64,000 bases of DNA. Origin: Kaistella faecalis (lineage in GTDB: Bacteria > Bacteroidota > Bacteroidia > Flavobacteriales > Weeksellaceae). The stretch is taken from assembly GCF_019195395.1 (NCBI RefSeq), contig NZ_CP078067.1, forward strand, positions 2,594,402-2,658,401. The letters are read 5' to 3'. Made by a program: the position numbers and the translations under genes. Shown piece by piece: positions 52,703-61,754 of the stretch (positions are counted from its first letter, which is position 1; the number at the start of each line of letters is the position of its first letter). The notes under the pieces are model-generated. The model was given only the letters and a program-made list of their open reading frames with translations, did not search any database and had not been told where the DNA came from.

Positions 52703-52756
52703 GTTATTTTTTTATTGGTAAGTAAACTAAAAGTATAAAGATATTAAGAGGTCACA

Positions 52757-52812
52757 TTACGGAAAACCGTAATTTTTCTTTCAATAAAATATCCTATTTT
52801 TATAAAAATTTC
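52757..52812 (+). promoter_or_regulatory. Second copy of the TTACGG palindrome module
   Basis: TTACGGAAAACCGTAA (52757-52772), then 22 bases, then TATTTTTATAAAAATTTC (52795-52812). The palindrome centre differs from the first copy but its half-sites and the A/T block are the same. It lies 34 bases before a small rightward gene. Confidence 0.55.
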
Positions 52813-52846
52813 AAATTGGTTACATAAACCATAAAATGATTGCTGT

Positions 52847-53059
52847 ATGACCGTATTTTTATTACTTATTATTTTTGTACTCATCCTCGTTATAGTAAAC
52901 AAGATTAAGCACAGGAAGGGCGGCAATGCACCTCTTGTTGGATGGGAGCTGCATAAGCAGTGTTTAAAACTTCAGATTAATAAAGTATACCCCATAGAGC
53001 GCGGTCAGTTGAAATTTTATGTTGATATAAATACCGTGGAACTCCTATTAAAATGTTAA
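52847..53059 (+). CDS. Small membrane protein
   Basis: A 70-residue protein with one N-terminal membrane helix (MTVFLLLIIFVLILVIVNKI), a basic loop (KHRKGG) and a short soluble tail (WELHKQCLKLQINKVYPIER, then LKFYVDINTVEL). It may be a small inner-membrane protein, perhaps a stress or toxin peptide. It follows the second palindrome module. Confidence 0.5.
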   Translation: MTVFLLLIIFVLILVIVNKIKHRKGGNAPLVGWELHKQCLKLQINKVYPIERGQLKFYVDINTVELLLKC

Positions 53060-53242
53060 ACTATCATAGACCTACAATGAAAAAAACTTTTACACTACTT
53101 GCAATTATTTGCTCGTTGACAGCTTACTTGTGATCGCGGCGGGTGGCAAAAAAACGTGTGCCACGTGAGCAATTTTTTCCACCAGTACAATTAAAAGATT
53201 ATTTACTGATATAATATCTAAATGAACAACCATAAACTAAGC

Positions 53243-53809
53243 ATGAAACTAACTCTTTTCTATTCATTCCTTTTAGGGTCAATATTTTGCAATGCCCAGA
53301 CTTTTAATTATTCTAAATGTATTGCAAATGCTACCCAGATACCTTTGTCGAAAATTAAAAAACAGATACAGCTCAATAGGGAGGTAAGTGATCTAAAAAA
53401 ACTTAGCCCCGACAAAGATGCAAATGATATAGAATGGACTAAAATTAAAAACAGTTGTAATGAATCCTATGGAGACCACCCTGATTTTAAAGAAAGTGAG
53501 CTTTATAACAGATTTTTTAATTCAATTGGAGCGAGCCGGTTATATGACAGTCAGGTGTTAATCACTATCGCGCCCAATGTAATAAAGCAGTACGTTTGTT
53601 TAAAAAACAACTATGGTCTGCGATATGACATCGAACCGGAATTCCTCAGTGAAGAAGAATATTTTAAAAAATATCCAAATCCGGAAGATAACTATGATCC
53701 CACTCGATACTCTTTTATGCAATCTCTTATGAATAAGGGTTATAATTACAGATTAGCCGCACAAAAACAATTTCCTAAATGTATCACTAAAAAAGAAGTT
53801 GACTGGTAG
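53243..53809 (+). CDS. Secreted protein of unknown function
   Basis: A 188-residue protein. I choose MKLTLFYSFLLGSIFCNAQT (53243) because it gives a signal peptide; the in-frame ATG at 53222 adds seven residues. The mature part is Lys- and Asp-rich (LSPDKDANDIEWTKIKNSCN, then YDPTRYSFMQSLMNKGYNYR). No domain is recognised. It ends 62 bases before the restriction pseudogene. Confidence 0.65.
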   Translation: MKLTLFYSFLLGSIFCNAQTFNYSKCIANATQIPLSKIKKQIQLNREVSDLKKLSPDKDANDIEWTKIKNSCNESYGDHPDFKESELYNRFFNSIGASRLYDSQVLITIAPNVIKQYVCLKNNYGLRYDIEPEFLSEEEYFKKYPNPEDNYDPTRYSFMQSLMNKGYNYRLAAQKQFPKCITKKEVDW

Positions 53810-53870
53810 TGATGTTGTCAGCCGCCAGAATGACAAAACGCAGATTAAAACGAACAAAACAAAAAGCATA

Positions 53871-54768
53871 ATGTCAAAATCAAGATCACAGAAGATTGCC
53901 GAGAAAACAATCTTTGCCGCATTTCAAATTATAAGTGAAAATGGTGGCGAAATGAGGGGGAAGGAGGTCGTCGATAAAAATCCGTCAGACGGTAACGTTT
54001 GATGAATACGAAAGCCACCGTTACGAAAAAACAGGCTACATCCGCTGGGAATCGATCCTTCATTTTTATACCATCGATTGTATGAAAGCCGGTTTTCTGC
54101 GCAAACAAAAAGGGATCTGGACGGTTACAGCAGAAGGGGAAAAAGCAATGGCACTGGGACCCGAAAAGTTCCTGTATACCGCTACAAAACTGTACCGGGA
54201 GTGGGATGGAAAACGTAAAGCTGTGGATACAATTGAAAATGATCTTGGGAACGGAAGTGAAGAAGATACCATTCAACTGCAGAAATCACTTCTGAGTCAG
54301 TATGAAGAAGAAGCCTATAACGGAATCCGTGATTATATCTGCTCCAAAAACCCTTATGAATTTCAGGATTTAGTCGCCGAACTGTTGAAAGTGATGGGTT
54401 ATTATATTTCAGAAGTGGCAAAAAGAGGACCTGATGGTGGTATCGATATTATAGCTTACACCGATCCTTTAGGAACAAGACATCCAAGAATTATCGTACA
54501 GGTGAAACACCGTACTAACGATGCTGTCTCAAGTGATGAAGTGCAGAAACTGGCTGGAACTTTAAAAAGAAATACCGATGTCGGAATATTTGTGACCTCT
54601 GGGACATTTTCTAAACCGGCAATAAAAGAAGCCCGTGATTCCAGAGAGCATATTGAACTGATTGATTTTGAAAGACTGGTATCGCTCTGGCAGTCCTACT
54701 ATGATAAATTGGAAGATCCACAAAAGACCTATTTACCTTTGCATCCCATTTATTTTGTAGGGGAATGA
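53871..54768 (+). pseudogene. mrr: Mrr-type restriction endonuclease gene broken by a one-base frameshift
   Basis: The N-terminal part is in one frame (MSKSRSQKIAEKTIFAAFQI, to GGEMRGKEVVD), then the reading continues in the +1 frame as KIRQTVTFDEYESHRYEKTG. The switch lies in the A5 run at 53976-53980; with four A residues the two parts join perfectly. The N-terminal 120 residues are an Mrr_N winged helix (MKAGFLRKQKGIWTVTAEGE). The C-terminal Mrr catalytic core is intact: EFQDLVAELLKVMGYYISEV, then GPDGGIDIIAYTDPLGTRHP, IIVQVKHRTNDAVSSDEVQK. Mrr restricts methylated DNA. Confidence 0.85.
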
Positions 54769-54875
54769 TGACTCATTTTCATTTGTGAAAAATTCCTCTT
54801 TTGCTAAAACTTTAGGATGCCATATAAAAAGAACATATTTAAAGGAAAAAGATTCTACAATAACTGTTAGCCATA

Positions 54876-55250
54876 ATGAATAATAATATTCACCAATTCA
54901 GAGATTCATTTAATAAAGTTTATACTTTAATTGGTTCTTCTGAAGCTTTACCTAACAATATTCCCAATATAAGAATTTGTAGATTTTACGGAAAAAACGA
55001 AGATGAAGTAAATTTTAAAACAATTGCTTATGCTTGCCCTGAATTATTAGGGCAGAATAGTCTTATCATCTATGATGAATGTGAGTCCTATAATGAACAA
55101 TTCAGCAAATATGAAAGCCATTTTTCCCAATTTTTCTTACCGTATTTATCGGTCGTGGGAGTTAAAGGGGAAAAGAAAGTTCCTAGTTTTCAATCTAGAA
55201 AAGATCATGATGAAAATACAAGGACATCTCTAAAATTATTTAAATTATAA
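54876..55250 (+). CDS. Protein of unknown function upstream of the Qat genes
   Basis: A 124-residue soluble protein. It starts MNNNIHQFRDSFNKVYTLIG, then has SSEALPNNIPNIRICRFYGK and a C-terminal part with PYLSVVGVKGEKKVPSFQSR. It has no transmembrane segment and no recognisable domain. It ends 52 bases before the ATPase gene of the Qat operon. It is AT-rich like that operon and may have arrived with it. Confidence 0.6.
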   Translation: MNNNIHQFRDSFNKVYTLIGSSEALPNNIPNIRICRFYGKNEDEVNFKTIAYACPELLGQNSLIIYDECESYNEQFSKYESHFSQFFLPYLSVVGVKGEKKVPSFQSRKDHDENTRTSLKLFKL

Positions 55251-55302
55251 ACTTAATTTGAAACATTATCTTTATAAATAATCTCATTTTAAACAAAAAC
55301 TT

Positions 55303-57117
55303 ATGTGGAAAGACAGCGAAACTAATTTAGACCTATTAAACTTTGATTATCTAGTTGAAGTTACAAAAGATATAATTGAAAATGAAGATTTGTCTCCCTG
55401 CACAATTGGGGTGTATGGAGATTGGGGAAGTGGAAAATCTAGTTTGGTAGAGATGATTTTAAAATCCTATGATGGTAATGATGATTTTTTATGTATAAAA
55501 TTTAATGGTTGGTTGTTTGAAGATTATGAAGATGCTAAAACAGCTCTTTTGGGAACAATCATAGATAAAATCAAAGAGAAAAGAAAACTTTCTGCAAAAG
55601 CTAAGGCTGGAGTTAAGAAGCTTTTGGAGAATATAAATTATCTCGATTTAGCAAGTAAAGGTCTAAAATACGGAACTGATTTTTTTCTAACTGGTGGATT
55701 AGGAACAATAGCGGATATAACAATAAATCAAATTGCTTCAAAATTAAAATCAGCAGGTCAAGAAGTTAATGATGAAGAAATAAAAAAAGTTCTTGAAGGA
55801 ACTTTTTCAAAAGAAGAAACGAGAAAAAATTTAAGAGAGTTTCAAAATGACTTTGAAGAATTACTCAAAGAAACCAAAATTAAAAAACTAGTTGTGTTTA
55901 TTGATGAACTTGACAGATGTAATCACGATACAATTCTTGAAACTCTTGAAGCTATAAGACTGTTTTTGTTTACAAAAGGAAGTTCATTTATAATAGGTGC
56001 GGATGAAAGGCAAGTAATGTATGCTGTGGGTAAAAGATTCCCTGAAGTTAAAGGAAATCATTTAGATATTGGTAAAGAGTATCTTGAGAAGATGATACAG
56101 TATCCTATAAAAATTCCACAACTTGGCGTTCAAGAAATGGAATTCTATATTACTTCCTTATTTCTTCAAGAAGCTTTTGAAAAAGAATATTCTGAAATTA
56201 TAACTTTTCTAAAAGAAAAAAGAGAAGAGGATTTTATTAGGTTCGAGATTACTTATGAATTAATTAAGAATAAGTTTGAAGAAATTAATGATAACAAGCT
56301 AAAAGATGTTTTATCAATTTCTAAGCAACTTTCATCTGTACTATCTAATAGATTAAATGGAAATCCAAGACATTGTAAAAGATTTCTTAATTCTTTATCT
56401 ATGAGGATGAAGATGGCTAAATTTAAGAAGGTAACATTAGATAAAAAGGTTCTAGCAAAATTAATGTTAATAGAGTATTTTCAAGATGATGTCTTTAAAA
56501 AAATTGGAGAGCTCCAAGCTAATGAAAATGGAAAGCCTTTAGAAATTAAGTTAATTGAAGAAGATAGGTGGGAAGATGTAGAAACGTTAAAACTATGGAA
56601 GGATGATACATGGTTAAAAAATTGGATTAATTCGGAACCAAGATTATCTGATATTGATTTACAAAACTATTTTTATTTTACAAGAGAAAGCTTACAAGCA
56701 ACTTTTTATAAATCATCTTTTGCTCTTAGTACAGAAGGCGAAAATATTTTGGAAAGATTACAAGGAGGTTCTGACTCTTTAAGAAGTGAGGCAATTAAAA
56801 AATCTCAAAATGTTAGTGATTTCGAAGCAACAGAGATTCTAAAGACAATATTTAATATCATACAGTCATCATCAACCATAGATACACAATTATTCAAGTC
56901 TTTCTTAGAGTGGTCAAAAACAAGAGCTTCACTCTATTCTGACTGCTTGTCTAAACTTACTACACTTCCATCTCAATCTATTAAAATTAGTTTTATTCCC
57001 ACTGTTTTTGACTTTGGAAAAAAGATAGATAAATTACATGAGGTACAAGAACTAGCTAAAAAATGGAGCCAAGAGAACCCTAAATTAAAAAAAGCAATTG
57101 AAGAAGAATTAAAATAA
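55303..57117 (+). CDS. qatA: QatA: KAP family P-loop NTPase
   Basis: A 604-residue ATPase. The P-loop is GVYGDWGSGKSSLVEMILKS (residues about 38-57), and Walker B is KKLVVFIDELDRCNHDTILE (about 190-209), which is the KAP family pattern. There are insertions between the two. In the published QatABCD system (found by defence-island screening) this is the first gene, followed by QatB, a QueC-like protein and a TatD-like nuclease; the same four genes follow here in the same order. It starts 52 bases after the small unknown gene and is separated from QatB by 13 bases. Confidence 0.9.
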   Translation: MWKDSETNLDLLNFDYLVEVTKDIIENEDLSPCTIGVYGDWGSGKSSLVEMILKSYDGNDDFLCIKFNGWLFEDYEDAKTALLGTIIDKIKEKRKLSAKAKAGVKKLLENINYLDLASKGLKYGTDFFLTGGLGTIADITINQIASKLKSAGQEVNDEEIKKVLEGTFSKEETRKNLREFQNDFEELLKETKIKKLVVFIDELDRCNHDTILETLEAIRLFLFTKGSSFIIGADERQVMYAVGKRFPEVKGNHLDIGKEYLEKMIQYPIKIPQLGVQEMEFYITSLFLQEAFEKEYSEIITFLKEKREEDFIRFEITYELIKNKFEEINDNKLKDVLSISKQLSSVLSNRLNGNPRHCKRFLNSLSMRMKMAKFKKVTLDKKVLAKLMLIEYFQDDVFKKIGELQANENGKPLEIKLIEEDRWEDVETLKLWKDDTWLKNWINSEPRLSDIDLQNYFYFTRESLQATFYKSSFALSTEGENILERLQGGSDSLRSEAIKKSQNVSDFEATEILKTIFNIIQSSSTIDTQLFKSFLEWSKTRASLYSDCLSKLTTLPSQSIKISFIPTVFDFGKKIDKLHEVQELAKKWSQENPKLKKAIEEELK

Positions 57118-57130
57118 AAACTAAAAAACT

Positions 57131-57985
57131 ATGGGAACATCAAGTATGTATGGTGGCTATTCCAATGGAGGTTCACAAAATAATCCTCTTATACCACCTG
57201 ATTTTGAAGATAATGAACAAGAAAATAATAATGACGGAGAAGGTGCAGATAATCAAGAAGATCAAAATTCTGAAAATGAAGATTCTGAACAAAATTCAGA
57301 GGATAAAAAAGTAGAAAAACAAGACGAACAAACTGTTGAATGGAGTAATGCAAAAACTTTCATGTCAAAAATAGCTTCTGGAAGATCCAATAATATTAAG
57401 GGTGCAGTCTCAAAATATGTAAAAGCTTATGGAGGTGCTAAATCTGCTTCAAAAAATGCAGTAGGAGGAATAAAAACAACTATCAATCTTGGAAATTTTG
57501 TAAGAGGTATTTCAGAGAAAGGATTGAAAGAAACCCTTGATGCATACAAAATAGATTACAAGGATAAGGGTGGAAAAGAAATTCTAAGTGAGCTAATAAA
57601 CATTTTAGCACCTTCTCCTAGTACAAAAGATGATGCTGTTTCAAGAAAGGCTTTGATTCTTACTATGGAAATACTATATGAACTTATAGAACAAGAAAGT
57701 TCAGAGATTGAGACTATTGAAAAACTAGATGTGAACATCATAGTTCCAACTTATATAGAAGCTTATATTTATCAGAAGCTAATAAATGATCTAGGGTCAC
57801 GAATAGAAAGTTATTCTAAAAGTGCAGCAGATGCAGTAGCTGTGGAAAAAGATATAAAAGAATATATCCATTCTAAGATTGAGGTTGTCTTTAAAGGTAA
57901 GGATATTAAAGACTATGAATTCTCAACAAAAGAAATACTAAGCCTTTATAACCAGTGTTACACCGTAATGGAAGATTTATTATGA
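57131..57985 (+). CDS. qatB: QatB: unknown subunit of the Qat system
   Basis: A 284-residue protein with a highly acidic Asn/Glu-rich N-terminus (ENNNDGEGADNQEDQNSENE, then DSEQNSEDKKVEKQDEQTVE) and a helical C-terminal half (SLYNQCYTVMEDLL at its end). No catalytic motif is visible. Its place between the KAP ATPase and the QueC-like protein, and its overlap of four bases with the next gene (ATGA at 57982-57985), identify it as QatB. Confidence 0.85.
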   Translation: MGTSSMYGGYSNGGSQNNPLIPPDFEDNEQENNNDGEGADNQEDQNSENEDSEQNSEDKKVEKQDEQTVEWSNAKTFMSKIASGRSNNIKGAVSKYVKAYGGAKSASKNAVGGIKTTINLGNFVRGISEKGLKETLDAYKIDYKDKGGKEILSELINILAPSPSTKDDAVSRKALILTMEILYELIEQESSEIETIEKLDVNIIVPTYIEAYIYQKLINDLGSRIESYSKSAADAVAVEKDIKEYIHSKIEVVFKGKDIKDYEFSTKEILSLYNQCYTVMEDLL

Positions 57986-59277
57986 AAGAATTTATATTTA
58001 AACTAAATACTGATGATACATTCACAGTAGACTCAGCAGTTGAGGTGGATTTGACTTCAAAGGCAGATTATAATCATACTTTTTTTAATTTATTAAGACC
58101 ACTTTATCGCATGCCAAGCTTTTTTCAAAATGAGGCATTAGATTTATGGTATATCTCTTTAATGGTGTACTATGTTGATAGGAAGGTTTTAAGGAGTGGA
58201 ACTTTTGACAATTGGACTAGAGAAGTAAAACTTTACATTCCAGTATTAGAAGTTGATAAATGGAATCAAAATAAGGATTTGCTTATAGAAATGATTTCCT
58301 ACTTAAGTGGTGATATTTGGGATTTTGAATTTAGAAAAAGAGACTTAAATGAAAAAGAGACTAAAATATCTGGAAATATTACTCAAAGATATATATCAAG
58401 TAAATATACTCCTGATTGCTTTTGTATGCTATCTGGGGGGTTAGATTCATTTATTGGTGCAATAGACCTATTAAAAGAAAGTAAAAACATTGCATTTATT
58501 GGACATTACGGAGGAGGAAAAGGGGTAAAACCTTTCCAAGATAAAGTTGCTTTTCTATTAAAGGATAAATTTGGATTACAAGATGAGCAATTTTTCAATT
58601 TTAATGCAACACCAATTGGAGGAATTGAAGATACAACTAGAACACGTTCATTTATGTTTTTTATGCATGCTATTATTTTAGCATCCTGCATGAATAAAGA
58701 TATTGATTTGTATATTCCTGAAAATGGATTAATATCTTTAAACATCCCTCTTACCAATTCTAGATTAGGCAGTAGTAGCACAAGAACAACACATCCCTAT
58801 TATCTAAAAATGTTTCAGGATTTATTAGTAAAACTTGGTGTAAAAATAAAATTAAAAAATCCTTATCAGTTTTTGACTAAAGGAGAAATGTTATCAAACT
58901 GTAAGGAATTAGATTTTATTAAGGAGCATTACAAAGAAACAATGTCTTGTTCACATCCAGATCAAGTCAGATGGGTCAAAGGTAGTTTTAAGCCTAAACA
59001 TTGTGGTACGTGTTTGCCTTGTACTATTAGAAGAGCATCAGTTTTATACGCATTTGAGAGTGATATCACAGAATACAGAGATCTTGATTATGAAAATAGA
59101 AAAGCAAACATAGAGCTAAGATCTTATAAGATTGGGCTTTTAGACTACACTGAAAATAATACAGGATTTACAATTCAAATGTCTGGAAAAATTGATGAGC
59201 AGCTAGATGAATATGAAGATCTATACAAAAGAGGAATGGAAGAATTAGCTACTTTTATAAATACGAAAAATGAATAA
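57982..59277 (+). CDS. qatC: QatC: QueC-like PP-loop protein
   Basis: A 431-residue protein. I choose ATG 57982 (MKEFIFKLNTDDTFTVD), which overlaps the QatB stop codon in the ATGA fashion; upstream in-frame starts are inside QatB. The PP-loop motif is FCMLSGGLDSFIGAIDLL, and GHYGGGKGVKPFQDKV follows. The zinc site near the C-terminus is MSCSHPDQVRWVKG, then KHCGTCLPCTIRRASVL. QueC makes preQ0 from carboxydeazaguanine, so modification of a nucleic acid or protein by a deazaguanine-like group is the usual proposal for this family. It overlaps QatD by eight bases. Confidence 0.9.
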   Translation: MKEFIFKLNTDDTFTVDSAVEVDLTSKADYNHTFFNLLRPLYRMPSFFQNEALDLWYISLMVYYVDRKVLRSGTFDNWTREVKLYIPVLEVDKWNQNKDLLIEMISYLSGDIWDFEFRKRDLNEKETKISGNITQRYISSKYTPDCFCMLSGGLDSFIGAIDLLKESKNIAFIGHYGGGKGVKPFQDKVAFLLKDKFGLQDEQFFNFNATPIGGIEDTTRTRSFMFFMHAIILASCMNKDIDLYIPENGLISLNIPLTNSRLGSSSTRTTHPYYLKMFQDLLVKLGVKIKLKNPYQFLTKGEMLSNCKELDFIKEHYKETMSCSHPDQVRWVKGSFKPKHCGTCLPCTIRRASVLYAFESDITEYRDLDYENRKANIELRSYKIGLLDYTENNTGFTIQMSGKIDEQLDEYEDLYKRGMEELATFINTKNE

Positions 59278-60001
59278 TTTTTTATTTGATACTCATGCTC
59301 ATTTAGATTTGTCAACTAATTTTAATGAGGAAGTTAATAGTATTGAAAAACTAAAAATATACACAATAGCTGTAACAAATCTTCCTCCTCTTTACGTTAA
59401 GTTTAAAAGCAGGATTGAATCAAAATATATAAAACCCGCTTTAGGGTTTCACCCTGAACTCATTGAGAAATACCAAAAGTATATACCTCAAATGTGGAGA
59501 CTATTAGATGAGGCAAAATATATTGGAGAGGTTGGTTTGGATTATAAGGCTGCAATTAATTCAAAAGCAATTCAATTAAGTTTTTTTGAATCACTTATTC
59601 ATAAATGTAATGATTTAGGAGGGAAAGTATTAACCATACATAGTAGAAATAGCGTTGATGATGTTTTATCTATTATAGGAAGAAGGTTTAATAGTAAATT
59701 TATTTTACATTGGTATTCAGGTAATTTAAAAAATATAGATGTAGCAGTTGCTAATGGAGCCTATTTTTCTATTAACAATGCAATGTTCAATTCTAATAAT
59801 GGATTAAAGATAATCAATCACATCCCACCTGACAGGCTTCTTTTAGAATCTGATTATCCTTTTGTAATTAGTAAAAATAAAACTCCTTTTAGAGTTATTG
59901 ATATTAATGAAACTGTTATTAATTTAGCAAAATTAAAAAACCATAATTATGATGAAATGCTAAAAGTCTTAAATGAAAATTTCAAGCAAATACTTAGGTA
60001 G
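59270..60001 (+). CDS. qatD: QatD: TatD-like metal-dependent nuclease
   Basis: A 243-residue TatD-family hydrolase. The metal-binding motifs are FLFDTHAHLDLSTNF at the N-terminus, GFHPELIEKYQ, IGEVGLDYKAAINS (with the Glu), LTIHSRNSVDDVLS, LHWYSGNLKN and LLLESDYPFVISKN near the end. TatD enzymes are 3'-5' exonucleases or DNases. It is the last gene of the operon and is followed by about 270 bases with no clear gene. Confidence 0.92.
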   Translation: MNNFLFDTHAHLDLSTNFNEEVNSIEKLKIYTIAVTNLPPLYVKFKSRIESKYIKPALGFHPELIEKYQKYIPQMWRLLDEAKYIGEVGLDYKAAINSKAIQLSFFESLIHKCNDLGGKVLTIHSRNSVDDVLSIIGRRFNSKFILHWYSGNLKNIDVAVANGAYFSINNAMFNSNNGLKIINHIPPDRLLLESDYPFVISKNKTPFRVIDINETVINLAKLKNHNYDEMLKVLNENFKQILR

Positions 60002-60275
60002 AAGTCAAAAGTATTTTTACTAAAGAAGTTGATTTGCTTCGATGGACATGTTTGTGTCATTTAATAATCTTTCCCAAAAACATTATTAAGATCACATTCT
60101 ACATCTAATGTTTTAAAAGAACTGGAACAATTAATTATAAATCAAAGTACTTTATTTTCTGAGGTTGATGAGGTAGCTGATTTTACTCGTAGTATTTTTT
60201 AGCTCATGCTCAAAATTTCACAGAATAAATTTTAATCATACACAAATAATCAAACCCTATAAATATAGGTGACTT

Positions 60276-60668
60276 CTAGGATAAATTTTTTGAAATCAAA
60301 CTTATATGCTCGTCTGAATACGTTAGATCAACTGGGACAATATTTTCTTCTACGTATCTCACACCAGTATCAGTTAGTTTACCGGCCCTGATTGGACTTT
60401 TTAGCCAATCAACCTCTTTTTTGAAAGAATAATCTTTTATTAAGTAAGAAGGCTTATTGACTATTGTATAATCCTTTCCTGAATTATCCCTCAAAAAAAA
60501 ATGGCTATCTTCCATTTTAATATTTCCTACTAAAGGTTCTTTACTTAGAATGCAGGCTTTAAATGTTAGTGGTTTGTCAATCCATTCTAAAAAAATAATT
60601 GGATGTTGGTCTCTTCTTATATTCCAAAAAATATCACCTTTATAAAATTTTAGGTCTTTCATCGTCAT
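60276..60668 (-). CDS. Small protein of unknown function
   Basis: A 130-residue protein on the minus strand, MTMKDLKFYKGDIFWNIRRD, with ATG 60662 as an alternative start. It has basic and beta-rich segments (DYTIVNKPSYLIKDYSFKKE, LTYSDEHISLISKNLS). No domain is recognised. It faces the QatD gene. It may be an immunity or regulatory factor. Confidence 0.55.
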   Translation of the reverse strand: MTMKDLKFYKGDIFWNIRRDQHPIIFLEWIDKPLTFKACILSKEPLVGNIKMEDSHFFLRDNSGKDYTIVNKPSYLIKDYSFKKEVDWLKSPIRAGKLTDTGVRYVEENIVPVDLTYSDEHISLISKNLS

Positions 60669-60750
60669 AGATATGCTGTTAAATATTACAAATAATTTTT
60701 TAATATAATTACGCTTTCCAATAAAAGCTAAAAATGCAAACTCTCTTTTT

Positions 60751-60897
60751 TTATTCCCTCCTCACATACAAATTCTTCCTCCCATCCTCTTCCCCAATTT
60801 TGACAATATTATCGCTTGAAAGATTTCTCATCACCCAAAAACAAACCTCTCTTAAATCTCTTGGCTGAGGTCGTCGAAGTATAAAAGAAGTCGGCTT
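60751..60897 (-). pseudogene. Gene remnant of about 48 codons
   Basis: Reading leftwards, an open stretch bounded by stop codons gives KPTSFILRRPQPRDLREVCF, then WVMRNLSSDNIVKIGEEDGR and KNLYVRRE. No start codon is seen. It looks like the C-terminus of a lost gene. Confidence 0.35.
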
Positions 60898-60967
60898 TTA
60901 TCTTAAATTTCTAAAAATCTTGAAAATCTTGGCGTTTTGCAACTACTACCTTTGTTAGCAGAAGTTT

Positions 60968-61537
60968 TTACCTTCTCGGTGATCTTCTTGTATGTGCTCT
61001 TACATATGTTCCATCTTTTCTATAGTAACTTCTTACGTGAACTTGACCTCTGGAATTTGTTGTTTCAAAAGTCGTGTAATCATAATTATTTGTTTTTTCA
61101 GGAATAAATTTTTCAATCTCTAAAGATATAAATTCATAAATTCCATCATTATTTGAGCAAGCATCATTATTTATTGAAGATACAATTGTGCCGTCTCTAC
61201 AAAGACAACCAATGTTAATTTCATTTCCTTTATGTTGATTTTCTAAAAAGTTGTAGTAACTATTTTTACTTAATTTTTCTAAATAATCCTTATTATTTAA
61301 TTGATAATTGGATTTGTAATCATCTGTTTTTTTTGTTATTTGTTCTCGAAAAAAGAAAGTTTCTGCTTTATTAGGATTTAATTTCTTCGAAATTGAAAGA
61401 GAAAATAATATTGAAATAAAAATTGTAAAACTAAAAGAAATACATCCTAATTTATCTCCTTTTATTTTAATCATTAAATTTCCTAAAATTATGTAAACAA
61501 AAAAACAAGAGATTATAAAAATGATTAATTCAAACAT
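60968..61537 (-). CDS. Small membrane protein of unknown function
   Basis: A 189-residue protein. The N-terminus has two membrane helices (ELIIFIISCFFVYIILGNLM and CISFSFTIFISILFSLSI). The tail is basic with the repeated motif SYYRKDGTYVRAHTRRSPRR, which resembles the short RKDGTYVR repeats seen in several bacterial surface proteins. It may be an inner membrane protein of an AT-rich accessory set. Function unknown. Confidence 0.65.
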   Translation of the reverse strand: MFELIIFIISCFFVYIILGNLMIKIKGDKLGCISFSFTIFISILFSLSISKKLNPNKAETFFFREQITKKTDDYKSNYQLNNKDYLEKLSKNSYYNFLENQHKGNEINIGCLCRDGTIVSSINNDACSNNDGIYEFISLEIEKFIPEKTNNYDYTTFETTNSRGQVHVRSYYRKDGTYVRAHTRRSPRR

Positions 61538-61754
61538 AGTTTCTTTTTAAATTTCTGCTACCAGCTAGGTATTTCCGTACGCGGTATAAAAAACGAAAAC
61601 TTACTACTTGCTATAAGCTTTATTTATCATAAAATTCTTCAAATGAAAACTTTAAAGGCGCTTGCAAAATTTAGAATTTAAAAAAGCTCCATTTTTAGGC
61701 TTTCATTGCATTTCGTACTTACAAAACGAAAGATTGTTACTGTACGAAGCCTTT

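Noticed and set aside
57955..57984. The QatC start at 57955
   Set aside because: Nine extra codons would lie inside QatB; the ATGA overlap at 57982 is the usual coupled start.
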